Shown: positions 1-9,225 of the stretch, in pieces
Numbering within the stretch: position 1 is the stretch's first letter
Layout of the letters: every line of letters starts with the position of its first letter
Assembly: GCF_001044255.1 (NCBI RefSeq)
Contig: NZ_JYNX01000019.1
Location: 1,323-65,322 of the forward strand
Source: Mycolicibacterium chubuense
Lineage (GTDB): Bacteria; Actinomycetota; Actinomycetes; Mycobacteriales; Mycobacteriaceae
Direction: 5' to 3'
Length of the DNA stretch: 64,000 nucleotides
Position numbers and translations under genes: made by a program
The notes under the pieces: model-generated
The model's database searches: none
Told to the model about the DNA's origin: nothing
What the model saw: only the letters and a program-made list of their open reading frames with translations

Positions 1-78
1 ACCCTCGACTGGAAAACCCCAGCCGAAGCCCTCAACGAACTACTGTCAAAACCGCCAACTGTTGCATCGACCCCTTGA
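1..78 (+). CDS. C-terminal end of an IS30-family transposase (partial, left edge)
   Basis: Frame 1 is open from the first base and reads TLDWKTPAEALNELLSKPP before a TGA at 76-78. The motif W-K/R-T-P-A-E-A is the usual C-terminal signature of IS30-family transposases (end of the DDE integrase domain). Only the last 25 residues lie in the window. Sequence directly after the stop (about 61-82, with CGACCCCTTGAAC) is the likely position of the right terminal inverted repeat, but the partner repeat is outside the window. The rest of 79-172 shows no gene. An insertion sequence therefore ends just upstream of the flavoprotein gene. The family call rests on a short motif, so it is moderately sure. 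Confidence 0.6.
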   Translation, partial: TLDWKTPAEALNELLSKPPTVASTP

Positions 79-172
79 ACTCAAGCCGCGCCGACGGGAT
101 CTGTTCGCACACTCGTGACGCAACGGGCCGGCGGCGCGGTGTGGCAGACCGTGCAGTGGGTATGTCGACACG

Positions 173-1333
173 ATGACTGATCCAGGCCTGATCGTGATCG
201 GCAGCGGACCCGCCGGGGTCGGCGCCGCCGACGCCTACCGCGCCCGCCGGCCCGACGCGCCCGTCCGCATCATCAGCGCCGACGGGAGTCACCCGTACTT
301 CCGTCCGCCGCTGAGCAAGGACTATCTGCGCGGCGAGACCGACGACGTCGGTATGCATCCGCCCGAGTGGTTCCGCGAGCGCGACATCGAGGTCGTCCTC
401 GACGCCGCAGTGGATCACGTCGATGCCGGGGAACGCGTGGTGACGGCCGGCGGCGACAGATACCCCTACGGTGCGCTGGTGCTGGCCACGGGTGCGAGTC
501 CGGCGCCGCTGCCGATCCCCGGCGGTGAGCGTGCGTTGCAACTGCGCTCGCTCGCCGACGCCGAGACGTTGCGCGGCGCAGCCCGCTCCGCCACGACCGC
601 GGTGGTGATCGGTGCGGGGTTCATCGGTTGTGAGGCCGCGGCATCGCTTGCCATGCAGGGTGTTTCGGTGACGTTGGTGGCACCCGACGAGCTGCCGCAG
701 CAGAAGCGCCTCGGCGCCGAGGCGGGTCGTCGGCTCCGGGAGCTCGTCGAGAAGACCGGCGCCCGATACCTCGGCAGCGCGAAAGTCGAGTCCGTTCAAG
801 CTGATTCGGTGCGCCTGGACGACGGCACCACGCTTCCGGCGGACCTGGTGTTGGCCGCCACCGGCGTGCACCCCAACAGTGCGATCGCCGGGTCGCTGGG
901 ATTGACGCTGGAGGATTCCCGCGTGGTGGTGAATGCGGACATGAGTACCGGTGTCGACGGGATCTACGCCGCGGGCGACGTCGCGTTCGCGTTCAACAGC
1001 GGCGCCGGCCGGCGGTTGGCCGTCGAGCACTGGCAGGACGCGGAGGACCAGGGCCAGGTCGCCGGTGCCGCCGCGGCCGGCGAGGATGCCACATGGTCTG
1101 GCGTGCCCGGCTTCTGGACCACCATCGGCGATGCGGACGTCAAGTACCACTCCTGGGGTGACGGCTACGAGCGCAGCACGATGGTCGAGCACGGCGACGG
1201 CGGTTTCACCGTCTGGTACAGCGCGGGCGACGGCACCACCGTTGGTGTGTTGACCTACCAGGCCGACGACGACTACGACCGCGGCGAAGAACTGATCACC
1301 GCCGGCGAGCCGCCGCCGGTGGACAGGGGCTGA
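173..1333 (+). CDS. FAD-dependent pyridine nucleotide-disulfide oxidoreductase (ferredoxin/rubredoxin reductase-like)
   Basis: A 386-residue protein with two dinucleotide-binding folds: an N-terminal FAD motif GSGPAGVGAA (residues 11-20) and a central NAD(P)H motif VVIGAGFIGCEAA (about 143-155), plus the second FAD motif with GIYAAGDVA near residue 264. Family members move electrons from NAD(P)H to a ferredoxin, rubredoxin or other acceptor. There is no CxxC redox pair, which argues against a disulfide reductase. No ferredoxin gene lies beside it, so the partner is unknown. The ATG at 173 has no strong ribosome site. The gene is convergent with the yceI-like gene. Cytoplasmic enzyme; specific substrate not assigned. 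Confidence 0.85.
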   Translation: MTDPGLIVIGSGPAGVGAADAYRARRPDAPVRIISADGSHPYFRPPLSKDYLRGETDDVGMHPPEWFRERDIEVVLDAAVDHVDAGERVVTAGGDRYPYGALVLATGASPAPLPIPGGERALQLRSLADAETLRGAARSATTAVVIGAGFIGCEAAASLAMQGVSVTLVAPDELPQQKRLGAEAGRRLRELVEKTGARYLGSAKVESVQADSVRLDDGTTLPADLVLAATGVHPNSAIAGSLGLTLEDSRVVVNADMSTGVDGIYAAGDVAFAFNSGAGRRLAVEHWQDAEDQGQVAGAAAAGEDATWSGVPGFWTTIGDADVKYHSWGDGYERSTMVEHGDGGFTVWYSAGDGTTVGVLTYQADDDYDRGEELITAGEPPPVDRG

Positions 1334-1349
1334 GGCCTGCCGAGAGGGC

Positions 1350-1898
1350 TCAGTCCTTGGCGTGCTCAGCGTGGAGGGACACGGCCACCTCGTCGGCCAC
1401 CTTCATCGCGCCCATCATCAGCGAGTAGGGCTTGACCCCGAAGTCGTGGTGGCTGACCACCGCGTCGCACGCCATCCGCCAGGTCTTACCCAGGTCTTCG
1501 ACGCGCAGATCCACCGACCGCGGACGCGACCGGCCGTGGATCTCCAACGTGCCGGACAGCCGATAGCCCCCGTCGACGGCGGTCACCTCGTCGCTGGTGA
1601 AACGGATGTGCGGGTACCGTTTGGCGTCAAGGCTTTTCAGGGCGTTGGAGCGGGCCAACGCCTTCTCCACGCCGGTCAGACCTTTGACCCCGCCGTCGCC
1701 CCGCAGCACCTGGAGGGAGTCGACGTCGACGGTCAGCTCCACCGCGGACGGTTCGTCGCCCGACCAGGTCACGGTGGCCTGCCACGCCGTCATGGCGATC
1801 GTCAGCCGGTGGCCCATCGCCGCGGCGGGTCCGGTGACCCCGGTCGTCAGAAGCAGTTCGCCGTGTGAAGGGTCCAGTGTCCACGCCGAGGCTGCCAT
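1350..1898 (-). CDS. YceI-family lipid/isoprenoid-binding protein
   Basis: A 182-residue protein beginning AWTLDPSHGELLLTTGVTG, with the long alternating beta-strand pattern of the YceI lipocalin-like barrel, including the typical segment FTSDEVTAVDGGYRLSGTLEIHG (described here by its position, about residues 101-123) and a C-terminal H-H-D-FGVKP. YceI proteins bind polyisoprenoid lipids. There is no signal peptide, unlike the periplasmic E. coli form, so a cytoplasmic form is likely, as is common in actinobacteria. The ATG at 1898 lacks a Shine-Dalgarno site but has TACATT seven bases upstream, which fits a leaderless transcript. Confidence 0.85.
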   Translation of the reverse strand: MAASAWTLDPSHGELLLTTGVTGPAAAMGHRLTIAMTAWQATVTWSGDEPSAVELTVDVDSLQVLRGDGGVKGLTGVEKALARSNALKSLDAKRYPHIRFTSDEVTAVDGGYRLSGTLEIHGRSRPRSVDLRVEDLGKTWRMACDAVVSHHDFGVKPYSLMMGAMKVADEVAVSLHAEHAKD

Positions 1899-1935
1899 CG
1901 CACGAATGTAGCGGTATCGGTCGGTGGACGAGTGA

Positions 1936-2904
1936 TTATGCCTGCGCCGGGGAACGCTGCAGCCGCCGCGACGCGACGAGAAGTACCGCCGTGGACGCGA
2001 CGAGCCAGACGGCCAGCACGACGTACGGGCCGGGCCGCTGATGATCGGGGAAGTAGGTGGCCGAGTGGACCGCCGAGACCGCCGCGCCGCTGGGCAGTGC
2101 GTGGTTGAGGAATGAAAACGGTTGGGGCAGCAGGGTCGCCGACACCGCGCCGCCCGAGGAGGTGTTGCCGAGCAGGATGAACACCAGCCAGGTGGGGATG
2201 ATCGCCCAGCGATGGATCATCACCAGCATCGCCGAGTTGAACATGGCGGCGACGCCGATCTGCACCGACACCAGACCCCACAGCACAGGAAACGGAGTGC
2301 TCAGCGCGCCGAGCACCGGTCCCGCGACGGCGGCCAGGGTCGCCCCGCCGCCCACCGCCAGCACGGCGAGGCAGCCCAGCCAACGGCCCAGCGTCAGCGT
2401 CTTGACGTTGGCGCGCAGCTGGAACATGGTGACGAACCCGAGGATCGTGGCGGCGATGATGAGGTAGAACGTCGCCAGGCCGGCGGGGTCGGCGGCGGGC
2501 AGCGGATGCAGGTCGACGATCTTCAGCACGGGCTGCCCGCCTGCCTGGTCGATCTGCGTGAGCAGCCGCGCCGACGACGGGTCGCTGGCGCTGGAGATCA
2601 GCAGCTCGGGCGGGGCGGCGGAGGTGTCGATCACCGCGGTGATCTCCTGCCGGTCGACAGCCTGCACGGCCGCGGCGCGGCTCGGATAGTCGTGCGGCTC
2701 GAATTCGTGGAAGCGCTGCTGCAGGTCGGCGAGCAGTTGCGGCGACGCGTCCCCCACGACGCCGACCGGCAGGTGGCGCGGCACCGGTCGGCCCAGTGCG
2801 ATCGTGTAGGCAGCGACGAACGACGCACCGAGCACCAGCGCGATGCCGAGGACGGCGCCGACCTTGCGCAGCTCCAACGGGATCGCGCGCAGCCGTGCCC
2901 TCAC
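1936..2904 (-). CDS. Polytopic membrane protein, DUF3533/ABC-2-like
   Basis: 322 residues from a GTG start at 2904, which overlaps the stop of the upstream NrfD-like gene as GTGA; this coupling is why the longer upstream reading was not used. One membrane helix (about residues 15-35) is followed by a roughly 140-residue extracytoplasmic stretch (VGVVGDASPQLLADLQQRF), then five C-terminal helices from about residue 155 on. That layout matches the DUF3533 / YhgE-Pip-type ABC-2-like membrane proteins. Function unknown. Its position as the last gene of the formate dehydrogenase transcript may be incidental. Confidence 0.6.
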   Translation of the reverse strand: MRARLRAIPLELRKVGAVLGIALVLGASFVAAYTIALGRPVPRHLPVGVVGDASPQLLADLQQRFHEFEPHDYPSRAAAVQAVDRQEITAVIDTSAAPPELLISSASDPSSARLLTQIDQAGGQPVLKIVDLHPLPAADPAGLATFYLIIAATILGFVTMFQLRANVKTLTLGRWLGCLAVLAVGGGATLAAVAGPVLGALSTPFPVLWGLVSVQIGVAAMFNSAMLVMIHRWAIIPTWLVFILLGNTSSGGAVSATLLPQPFSFLNHALPSGAAVSAVHSATYFPDHQRPGPYVVLAVWLVASTAVLLVASRRLQRSPAQA

Positions 2905-3857
2905 CCGTGCGCCGACGCCGTCTGTCGCTGCGCGATCCGCTCCCGTTGAGGCACCACAACGTATTTCGGGTCCTTCGTCGACGCCACGCCCGCCTCGAAC
3001 ACCCCGAACCGCTGCAGCGCGCTGCCGGCGAGCAGCGCTGCCCCCGATGCCGCGACAGCCCATCGGCGTCGGCCCGACACCACCGCGCCGACGGCGCCGC
3101 CGACGGTCAGGATCTCCGACCAGCGGCGCAGCGTGTGCGGCCGCCCGGTGGTGTACGCCTCACCGACCAGGCCCAGCCGACGTTCCATGGCCCGGGACGC
3201 GGCGACTTCCAGCGCGGCGCCGGCGACCGCCATCCTGCGCGCCGGTCCGCTCTCGGTCACCGGGGCGGCCAGCATGCCCAGTCCGGCGCCGCTGGCCGCC
3301 GCCGATCCGGTGAACACGAACGGCAGGTACGGGTGCGCCTCGTGCCACGCCGGAACGGCCGTCTGCGACAACAGCACTGCGGTGTAGGAGGCCACGCCCG
3401 GTGCCACCGCGGCGGCCTCCAGCCCGGCCGGGCGCGCCGCCCAGCTCAGCAGTCGGCCCAGCCGGGAACGCCGAAGCCGCCGCGGCATCAGCTCGGCGAG
3501 CGCCGCTACCCCCGCGCCGGGGCCGTAGCCGCCGAGGATCCAGGTGCCCATGCTCATCGGCGAACTCGGCTTGGCCACCCGCAGCATGTGGTGGAACCGC
3601 TCGGGCCGGCCGAGGTCGCCGATCAGGAAGTACATGCTCGCCAGCAGGCTCGCCAGCGCACCAAGGCGCGAGACCCGGCGCAGTTCGGTCCGCCCGGTGA
3701 GGTCGGCGCCGGCGGCCAGCATCGCCGAGCCCGCCGACAGGCCGCCGGAGAACAGGTACGCCGCGATCATCCAGTTCCACACCGGTGTCTTGAGGATCTG
3801 CCGGCCGTAGTAGGAGCGGAAGTCGGCCGGCGGAACCGCCGTGTGCTCGCGTGGCAT
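2901..3857 (-). CDS. NrfD/PsrC-like membrane subunit of formate dehydrogenase
   Basis: 318 residues from ATG 3857, preceded by GGAGG at an eight-base spacing (a TTG at 3884 is in frame but has no such site). About eight hydrophobic helices; begins with FRSYYGRQILKTPVWNW and has the GDLGRPERFHHMLRV motif typical of NrfD-type quinone-interacting subunits. Such subunits anchor Mo/W oxidoreductases in the membrane and pass electrons to or from menaquinone, without haem. It follows the Fe-S subunit gene, so the expected complex is FdhA-FdhB-NrfD, instead of the cytochrome b FdoI/FdnI arrangement of E. coli. Confidence 0.8.
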   Translation of the reverse strand: MPREHTAVPPADFRSYYGRQILKTPVWNWMIAAYLFSGGLSAGSAMLAAGADLTGRTELRRVSRLGALASLLASMYFLIGDLGRPERFHHMLRVAKPSSPMSMGTWILGGYGPGAGVAALAELMPRRLRRSRLGRLLSWAARPAGLEAAAVAPGVASYTAVLLSQTAVPAWHEAHPYLPFVFTGSAAASGAGLGMLAAPVTESGPARRMAVAGAALEVAASRAMERRLGLVGEAYTTGRPHTLRRWSEILTVGGAVGAVVSGRRRWAVAASGAALLAGSALQRFGVFEAGVASTKDPKYVVVPQRERIAQRQTASAHG

Positions 3858-3870
3858 CAGCTCTGCCTCC

Positions 3871-3930
3871 GGCTCTTCGCGCAAGCGCTCATCGCTGCCC
3901 TCGGCTCTTCGCGCAAGCGCTCATCGCTGC
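3871..3930. repeat. Two direct copies of a 28-bp sequence between the fdh subunit genes
   Basis: The 28 bases at 3871-3898 (ggctcttcgc...atcgctgc) recur exactly at 3903-3930, a period of 32. On the minus strand each copy reads ATGAGCGCTTGCGCGAAGAG. The second copy overlaps the last codons of the Fe-S subunit gene (stop at 3921). The copies fill the short spacer between fdhB-like and nrfD-like genes. Confidence 0.9.
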
Positions 3931-4820
3931 TTCCCGACGAACGCCGACACCGCGATGCCCACCAGCGCCGAGGCCGCCATTCCCGCGTACCGCCACATCG
4001 CGGCGGCGTCGCGGGTCGGCACCACCGGGTCGGGCGGCAGACCGTAGACCTCGGGGTCGTCGAGCAGCAGGAAGAACGCACCGTCGCCGCCGACGCCGTC
4101 GTTCGGGTCTTCGCCGTACAGCCGGGCCTCGGTGACGCCGCGCTCGTGCAGCGCCTCGACCCGCTGCGCGGCCCGCTCCCGGAGCTCGTCGAGCACCCCG
4201 AACTGGATGGAGTCGGTCGGGCACGCCTTGGCGCACGCCGGTTCGAGCCCGTCGTGGAGCCGGTCGTAGCACAGCGTGCACTTCCAGGCCCGGCCGTCGC
4301 CCTCGCGGCGCTCGATCACGCCGTACGGGCAGCCGGACACGCAGTAGCCGCAACCGTTGCAGATGTCCTGCTGCACAACGACAGTGGAGTACTCGGTGCG
4401 AAACAACGCACCCGTGGGACAGACGTCCAGGCAGCCGGCGTGGGTGCAGTGCTTGCAGACGTCCGAGGCCATCAGCCACCGGAAGTCGGGCAGCTCGCCC
4501 ACCATCTCGACGGCCTTCTGGGTGATCTCGGGCATGCCCAGGTCGATCGGCTCGCGGCCCGGCTGCTCGATGAACGCCACATGCCGCCACGAGTTCGCAC
4601 CGAGGTTGCCGGTGTTGTCGAAGGACATGCCCAGCAGGTTGAACCCGTCACCCTCTCCCGAGACGGGCAACTCGTTCCACTCCTTGCACGCCACCTCGCA
4701 GGCCTTGCAGCCGATGCACACCGATGTGTCGGTGAAGAACCCCACCCGCGGCGGATGCTCGTCGTAGCCGGCGTCGCCCGCCGGATCGTCTAGCGGGCCG
4801 TAGAAGCTGTTGCCACTCAT
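3921..4820 (-). CDS. fdhB: Formate dehydrogenase Fe-S (beta) subunit
   Basis: 299 residues from ATG 4820, overlapping the catalytic-subunit stop as ATGA. Four ferredoxin-type cysteine groups are visible: CIGCKACEVAC, CKHCTHAGCLDVC, CNGCGYCVSGC, and CTLC with CAKAC, enough for four [4Fe-4S] clusters as in FdnH/FdoH. A hydrophobic helix near the C-terminus (WRYAGMAASALVGIAVSAFV) could anchor it in the membrane, also as in FdnH. It should carry electrons from FdhA to the NrfD-like subunit. Ends inside the second copy of the 28-bp repeat. Confidence 0.92.
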   Translation of the reverse strand: MSGNSFYGPLDDPAGDAGYDEHPPRVGFFTDTSVCIGCKACEVACKEWNELPVSGEGDGFNLLGMSFDNTGNLGANSWRHVAFIEQPGREPIDLGMPEITQKAVEMVGELPDFRWLMASDVCKHCTHAGCLDVCPTGALFRTEYSTVVVQQDICNGCGYCVSGCPYGVIERREGDGRAWKCTLCYDRLHDGLEPACAKACPTDSIQFGVLDELRERAAQRVEALHERGVTEARLYGEDPNDGVGGDGAFFLLLDDPEVYGLPPDPVVPTRDAAAMWRYAGMAASALVGIAVSAFVGKQR

Positions 4821-7800
4821 GGCGTGTCCTCCGTGTGGTCGGGCGAGCGCCGCGTGGTGTCCAGGTCGGTGCCGGTGGCCTTGGTGATGCCCGCCCGTTG
4901 GCGGTAGTCCGCGATGTACGCCAGCAGTTCGGGTCCGCGCGGTCGCCGCCCCGGCTGGATGTCGCACGTCGCGACCTTGCTCTCCTGGATGAACACGTTC
5001 GGGTCGGCGACCACACCGAGGAGGTCGTTGACCACGTCGCCGTCGATCAGACCCGAACCGCCCCAGTGATAGGGCATCCACACCTGGTGCACCACATGGT
5101 CGTCGACGCGCAGTGGCCGCATCCGCTCGGTGACGAAGACGCGCGCGTCCACTGCCGCGCGGCTGGTCACCACGTGCGCCCACTCCATGTGTTTCAGCCC
5201 GCGTTCGGCGGCCAGCTCCGCCGACACCTCGACGAACAACCCGGGCTGCAACTCGGCCAGGTAGGGCAACTGCCGACTCATACCGCCGGCCGTGTGATGC
5301 TCGGTCAGCCGGGCCGCGGTGAACACGAACGGGAACACCTCGCCGTGCGCGTCGGGCCACGACGGGTTCGACGGGTTATCTTCGCGCCCATACACTTTGC
5401 GCGCCGGGTTGCCCTGCTGCTGATACAGCGGGTTGCGCACCGGCGACTCGTGCGGCTCGTAGTGGGTGGGCAGCGGCCCGTCGAGCACGCCGTTGGGCGC
5501 GAACAGCCAGGCCTTGCCGTCGGCCTGCATCACGAACGGGTCGTCACCGCGCAGCGCCGCGACCCCGACCGCGTCGTCGTCCGGCCGGTAGTCCGGTGGC
5601 TTGTTCTTCTCGAAATCCGGTGTGTCGTAACCGGTCCACTCGTTCTTGTCGGCGTCCCACCACACCAGTTTCTTGCGCTCGCTCCAGGGCCGGCCGGCCG
5701 GATCCGCCGACGCCCGGTTGTAGAGCACGCGGCGGTTCATCGGCCACGTCCAGCCCCACTCGTTGTCGTAGGGGCCCTGCTCGGTGTGGGGTTTGCGGCG
5801 TGCCGCCTGGTTCACTTCGTCGGCGTACACGCCGCTGTAGATCCAGCAGCCGCACATGGTCGACCCGTCGGCCTTGAGCTCGGTGTAACCGCTCACCGCC
5901 CGGTCGGTGGTGAGGTCGATGCCGCTGATCCGGCGCAGTACGTCGGCACCGTCGGGTTCGTCGCCGTCCATCCGGTAGTCCCACGCCAGGTCCAGCAGCG
6001 GGCGATCGCGCTCATCCGTTGAGCCGGCGAGCTTTTCGCGTAGGATCCGGCCGAGGTGGTAGAAGAACCACAGCTCCGAGCGCGCATCGCCGGGCGGTTC
6101 GACAGCCTTCTCCCGCCACTGCAGCATCCGCTGGGTCTGGGTGAAGGTGCCCGCCTTCTCCACGTGCGACGCCGCCGGGAACAGGAACACCTCGGTCCGG
6201 CATGTCTCGGGGGCGATCTCGCCGGTCTCGATCTCCGGCCCGTCCCTCCAGAATGTGGCGCTCTCGATCTCCACGAGATCGCGCACCACCAGCCAGTCCA
6301 GGTTGGCCATACCGAGGCGCTGCAACTTGCCGTGCGCCGATCCGACGGCCGGGTTCTGGCCGAGCAGGAAGTAGCCGAACACCTTGCCGTCGACCATGTC
6401 CATCACGGTGCGGTAGGTGCCGTGGTCACCGTTGATGCGCGGCATGTAGTCGAAGCAGAAGTCGTTCTCGGCGGTGGCCGCGTCGCCCCAGTACTCCTTG
6501 AGCAGCGACACCATGTAGGTATCGGCGTTGTGCCAGAAGCCTTTCTGGTTGCGGCTCTTGATCGCGTCGAGGTAGTCGGCCAGCGTCTCCTGCCCGGCCC
6601 GCGGCATCGCGAGATACCCCGGCAGCAGGTTGAACAGCGTCGGCACGTCGGTCGAGCCCTGGATGCTGGCGTGCCCGCGCAGCGCGAAAACCCCGCCCCC
6701 GGGCCGGCCGATGTTGCCCAGCAGCAGCTGGATGATCGCGCCCGCCCGGATGTACTGCGCGCCCATCGTGTGCTGGGTCCAGCCGACGCTGTACACCAGC
6801 GCGGCGGTCTTGTCCCGGCCCGACGCCGAGGTCCACCGGCGAGCGACCTCCAGGAACTGTTCGGCGGGCACCCCGCACACCCGCTCGACCATCTCGGGGG
6901 TGTAGCGGGCGTAGTGCCGTTTGAGGATCTGATAGACGCAGCGCGGGTCCTGCAGCGTCGGGTCGCTCGGAATGTCGGCCGCGCCCTGGATCGGCGCGCC
7001 GCCGGAGCCCTGCTGATCGGGTGAAGCATTCTCCTTGGCGTCCGACCCGCCGCCCTCGGCGTCGGTGTTCTGGTACTGCCACGTCTCCGGGTCGTACGAC
7101 GCGGTCGCCTCGTCGTAACCCGAGAACAGCCCGCCGAGATCCTCGGCGTCCTGATAGTTCTCGTCGACCAGGAACGTGGCGTTGGTGTAAGCGGTGACGT
7201 ACTCGCGGAAGTCGAGCTCGTTGGACAGGATGTAGTTGATCACCCCACCGAGGAACGCGATGTCACTGCCCGCGCGCAGCGGCACGTGCCGGTCGGCCAG
7301 CGCACTGGTGCGGGTGAACCGCGGGTCGATGTGCACCACCTGCGTTCCCCGTGACTTCGCTTCCATCACCCACTGGAAGCCGACGGGATGGGCCTCGGCC
7401 ATGTTCGAGCCCATGATGACGATGAAGTCGGAGTTGACGAGGTCCTGCTGATAGTCCGTCGCCCCGCCGCGACCGAAGGAGGCCCCCAGACCGGGAACCG
7501 TGGCGCTGTGTCAAATACGCGCCTGGTTCTCGATCTGCAAAGCGCCCAGCGCGGTGAACAACTTCTTGATCAGATAGTTCTCTTCGTTGTCCAGCGTCGC
7601 CCCGCCCAGGCTCGCCAGCCCCATCGTGCGGCGCAGCGTGTGACGGTCGGAGTCGAACTGCTGCCAACCCTTCTCGCGGGCGTCGAGCACCCGGTCGGCG
7701 ACCATGCCCATCGCCGTCTCGAGGTCCAGGTCCTGCCACTCGGTGGCGTACGGCGCGCGGTAGCGGACCTTCGTCAGCCGCTGTGGACCGGTCACCAGCT

Positions 7801-8080
7801 GCTTGCTGGCCGACCCCTTCGGGCACAGCCGGCCGCGGGAGATGGGGCTGTCCGGGTTGCCCTCGATCTGGACGACCTTCTCGTCCTTGACGTACACCTT
7901 CTGTGCGCAGCCGACGGCGCAGAACGGGCACACCGAGTGCGCGACGCGGTCGGCCTCGGCGGTGCGCGGGGTCAGCGTGAGGGAACGGTGCGACTGGGCG
8001 GCCTTGCCGCGGCCGAGCTTGTCGTCGCCGGTGAGTTGCCGATACACCGGCCACGACTGCAACAGTCCCTTGAGGTCCAC
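4817..8080 (-). CDS. fdhA: Selenocysteine-containing formate dehydrogenase, catalytic (alpha) subunit
   Basis: One 1087-residue protein interrupted by an in-frame TGA at 7511-7513, read as selenocysteine 190. The flanking residues are NQARI-U-HSATVPGL, the invariant active-site context of Mo/W-bis-MGD formate dehydrogenases. Cys51, Cys54, Cys58 and Cys86 (CPFCAVGC...LCPKG) bind the N-terminal [4Fe-4S] cluster, and the molybdopterin and C-terminal dinucleotide-binding domains follow (IMGSNMAEAHP; VQVWMPYHWG-like end). Start is GTG 8080 with GAAAGGGG seven bases upstream. No twin-arginine signal is seen, so the active site should be cytoplasmic, unlike E. coli FdnG. Expression requires the SECIS element just after the TGA and the sel genes downstream. 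A conventional caller would split this into 7511-8080 and 4817-7414. Confidence 0.95.
7481..7513 (-). promoter_or_regulatory. UGA selenocysteine codon and bacterial SECIS hairpin
   Basis: UGA at 7513-7511 is followed, after exactly 11 bases, by a hairpin at 7499-7481: GGUUCCC-GGUCU-GGGGGCC, seven pairs (two G-U) closed by a GGUCU loop. From memory, E. coli fdhF has the same 11-base spacing and a loop containing GGUCU. This is the site expected to bind the SelB C-terminal domain and deliver Sec-tRNA. Confidence 0.9.
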
Positions 8081-8187
8081 CCGTCACCCCTTTCCGGATT
8101 CGATCCAACCGTCGGCACCGCGCGTTGGCAACCCCGGATACCCGCTTCTCAGCCGATCAACTGTCGGCTCTCAGGTACAAAGGACGC

Positions 8188-9225
8188 ATGCTCGAGATCA
8201 GCCTGTTGACCTGGGGCGTGACGATCGGCCTGATCGTCGCGCTGCTCGCCGTGGACCTGATCCTGGCCGCGGTCCGCCCGCACCGCGTCGGTTTCCGCGA
8301 GGCCACCGCGTGGTCGGTGTTCTACATCGCGGTCGCCATCGGCTTCGGGGTGTGGTTCTTCCTCACCTACGGCAGCGACTTCGGCACCCAGTACTTCGCC
8401 GGCTACATCGTCGAGAAGAGCCTGTCGGTCGACAACCTGTTCGTGTTCGTGATCATCATGGCCACGTTCGCGGTGCCCGAAGAGCATCAGCACAAGGTGT
8501 TGACCTTCGGGATCATCCTGGCGCTGATCATGCGCGCCATCTTCATCGCGATCGGGGCGACGCTGATCTCGATGTTCTCGTTCATGTTCCTGATCTTCGG
8601 TGCGCTGCTGATCTACACCGCCATTCAACTGTTCCGGCACCGCGACGAAGACCCGGACGTCGAGAACAACATCATGATCCGGGCGACCCGGCGTTTCGTG
8701 CCCATCAGCAACGAGTACGACGGCGGCAAGCTGTTCACCCACCGCGAGGGCCGCCGGATGGCGACCCCGCTGCTCGCCGTACTGATCGCGATCGGCAGTG
8801 TGGACCTGCTGTTCGCGCTGGACTCGATCCCCGCCGTCTTCGGGGTCACCTCCGAGCCCTACATCGTGTTCACCGCCAACGCGTTCGCACTGCTCGGGTT
8901 GCGGGCGCTGTTCTTCCTCGTCAAGGGTCTGCTGGACCGGCTGGTCTACCTGTCCACCGGACTGGCCATCATCCTGGCGTTCATCGGCGTCAAGCTGGTG
9001 CTGCACTGGGCTCACGAGGACATCGACAAGCGCGTGCCCGAGGTCAACACGTATCTGAGCCTGGTGGTGATCCTCGTGATCCTCATCGTCGTGACGGTCG
9101 CCAGCCTGATCAAGACCCGGCGCGATCCGACCGCCAAAGCCCATCCCGGCTCGCTGCGCGCGACGCACAAGGACCACCCGCTCAGCGAGCGAGATCGCGC
9201 GAGCCGTCGGGACGGCGTCGGGTGA
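8188..9225 (+). CDS. TerC-family integral membrane protein
   Basis: 345 residues from ATG 8188, chosen because AAAGGA lies six to seven bases upstream; an upstream in-frame ATG at 8125 has no such site. About nine helices with the TerC signature acidic motifs: VEKSLSVDNLFVF (first half) and GSVDLLFALDSIPAVFG (second half), the internal duplication of the family. TerC proteins are linked to tellurite resistance and, in better studied cases, Mn2+ export or metalation of secreted proteins. It is divergent from fdhA, with a 107-bp shared upstream region, and its 3' end overlaps selB by 44 bp. No yybP-ykoY riboswitch is recognisable in the short leader. Confidence 0.88.
   Translation: MLEISLLTWGVTIGLIVALLAVDLILAAVRPHRVGFREATAWSVFYIAVAIGFGVWFFLTYGSDFGTQYFAGYIVEKSLSVDNLFVFVIIMATFAVPEEHQHKVLTFGIILALIMRAIFIAIGATLISMFSFMFLIFGALLIYTAIQLFRHRDEDPDVENNIMIRATRRFVPISNEYDGGKLFTHREGRRMATPLLAVLIAIGSVDLLFALDSIPAVFGVTSEPYIVFTANAFALLGLRALFFLVKGLLDRLVYLSTGLAIILAFIGVKLVLHWAHEDIDKRVPEVNTYLSLVVILVILIVVTVASLIKTRRDPTAKAHPGSLRATHKDHPLSERDRASRRDGVG

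Noticed and set aside
32-1192. Minus-strand open frame of 386 residues opposite the flavoprotein gene
   Set aside because: Composition is that of an antisense shadow (His/Arg/Gly-rich, no motifs), while the plus strand encodes a clear FAD/NAD(P) enzyme.
3871-3930. CRISPR-like array
   Set aside because: Only two copies with a 4-base gap and no cas genes; simply a direct repeat.
7511-7513. TGA as a true nonsense mutation splitting fdhA into a pseudogene
   Set aside because: The TGA is exactly at the Sec position, is followed by a proper SECIS hairpin, and selA, selB, selC and selD are all present.
8081-8187. yybP-ykoY Mn riboswitch before terC
   Set aside because: The leader is short and shares its space with the fdhA promoter; I could not recognise the conserved core.
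7388-8209. Plus-strand frame over the start of fdhA
   Set aside because: Shadow; the minus strand has the Fe-S motif and Sec context of formate dehydrogenase.
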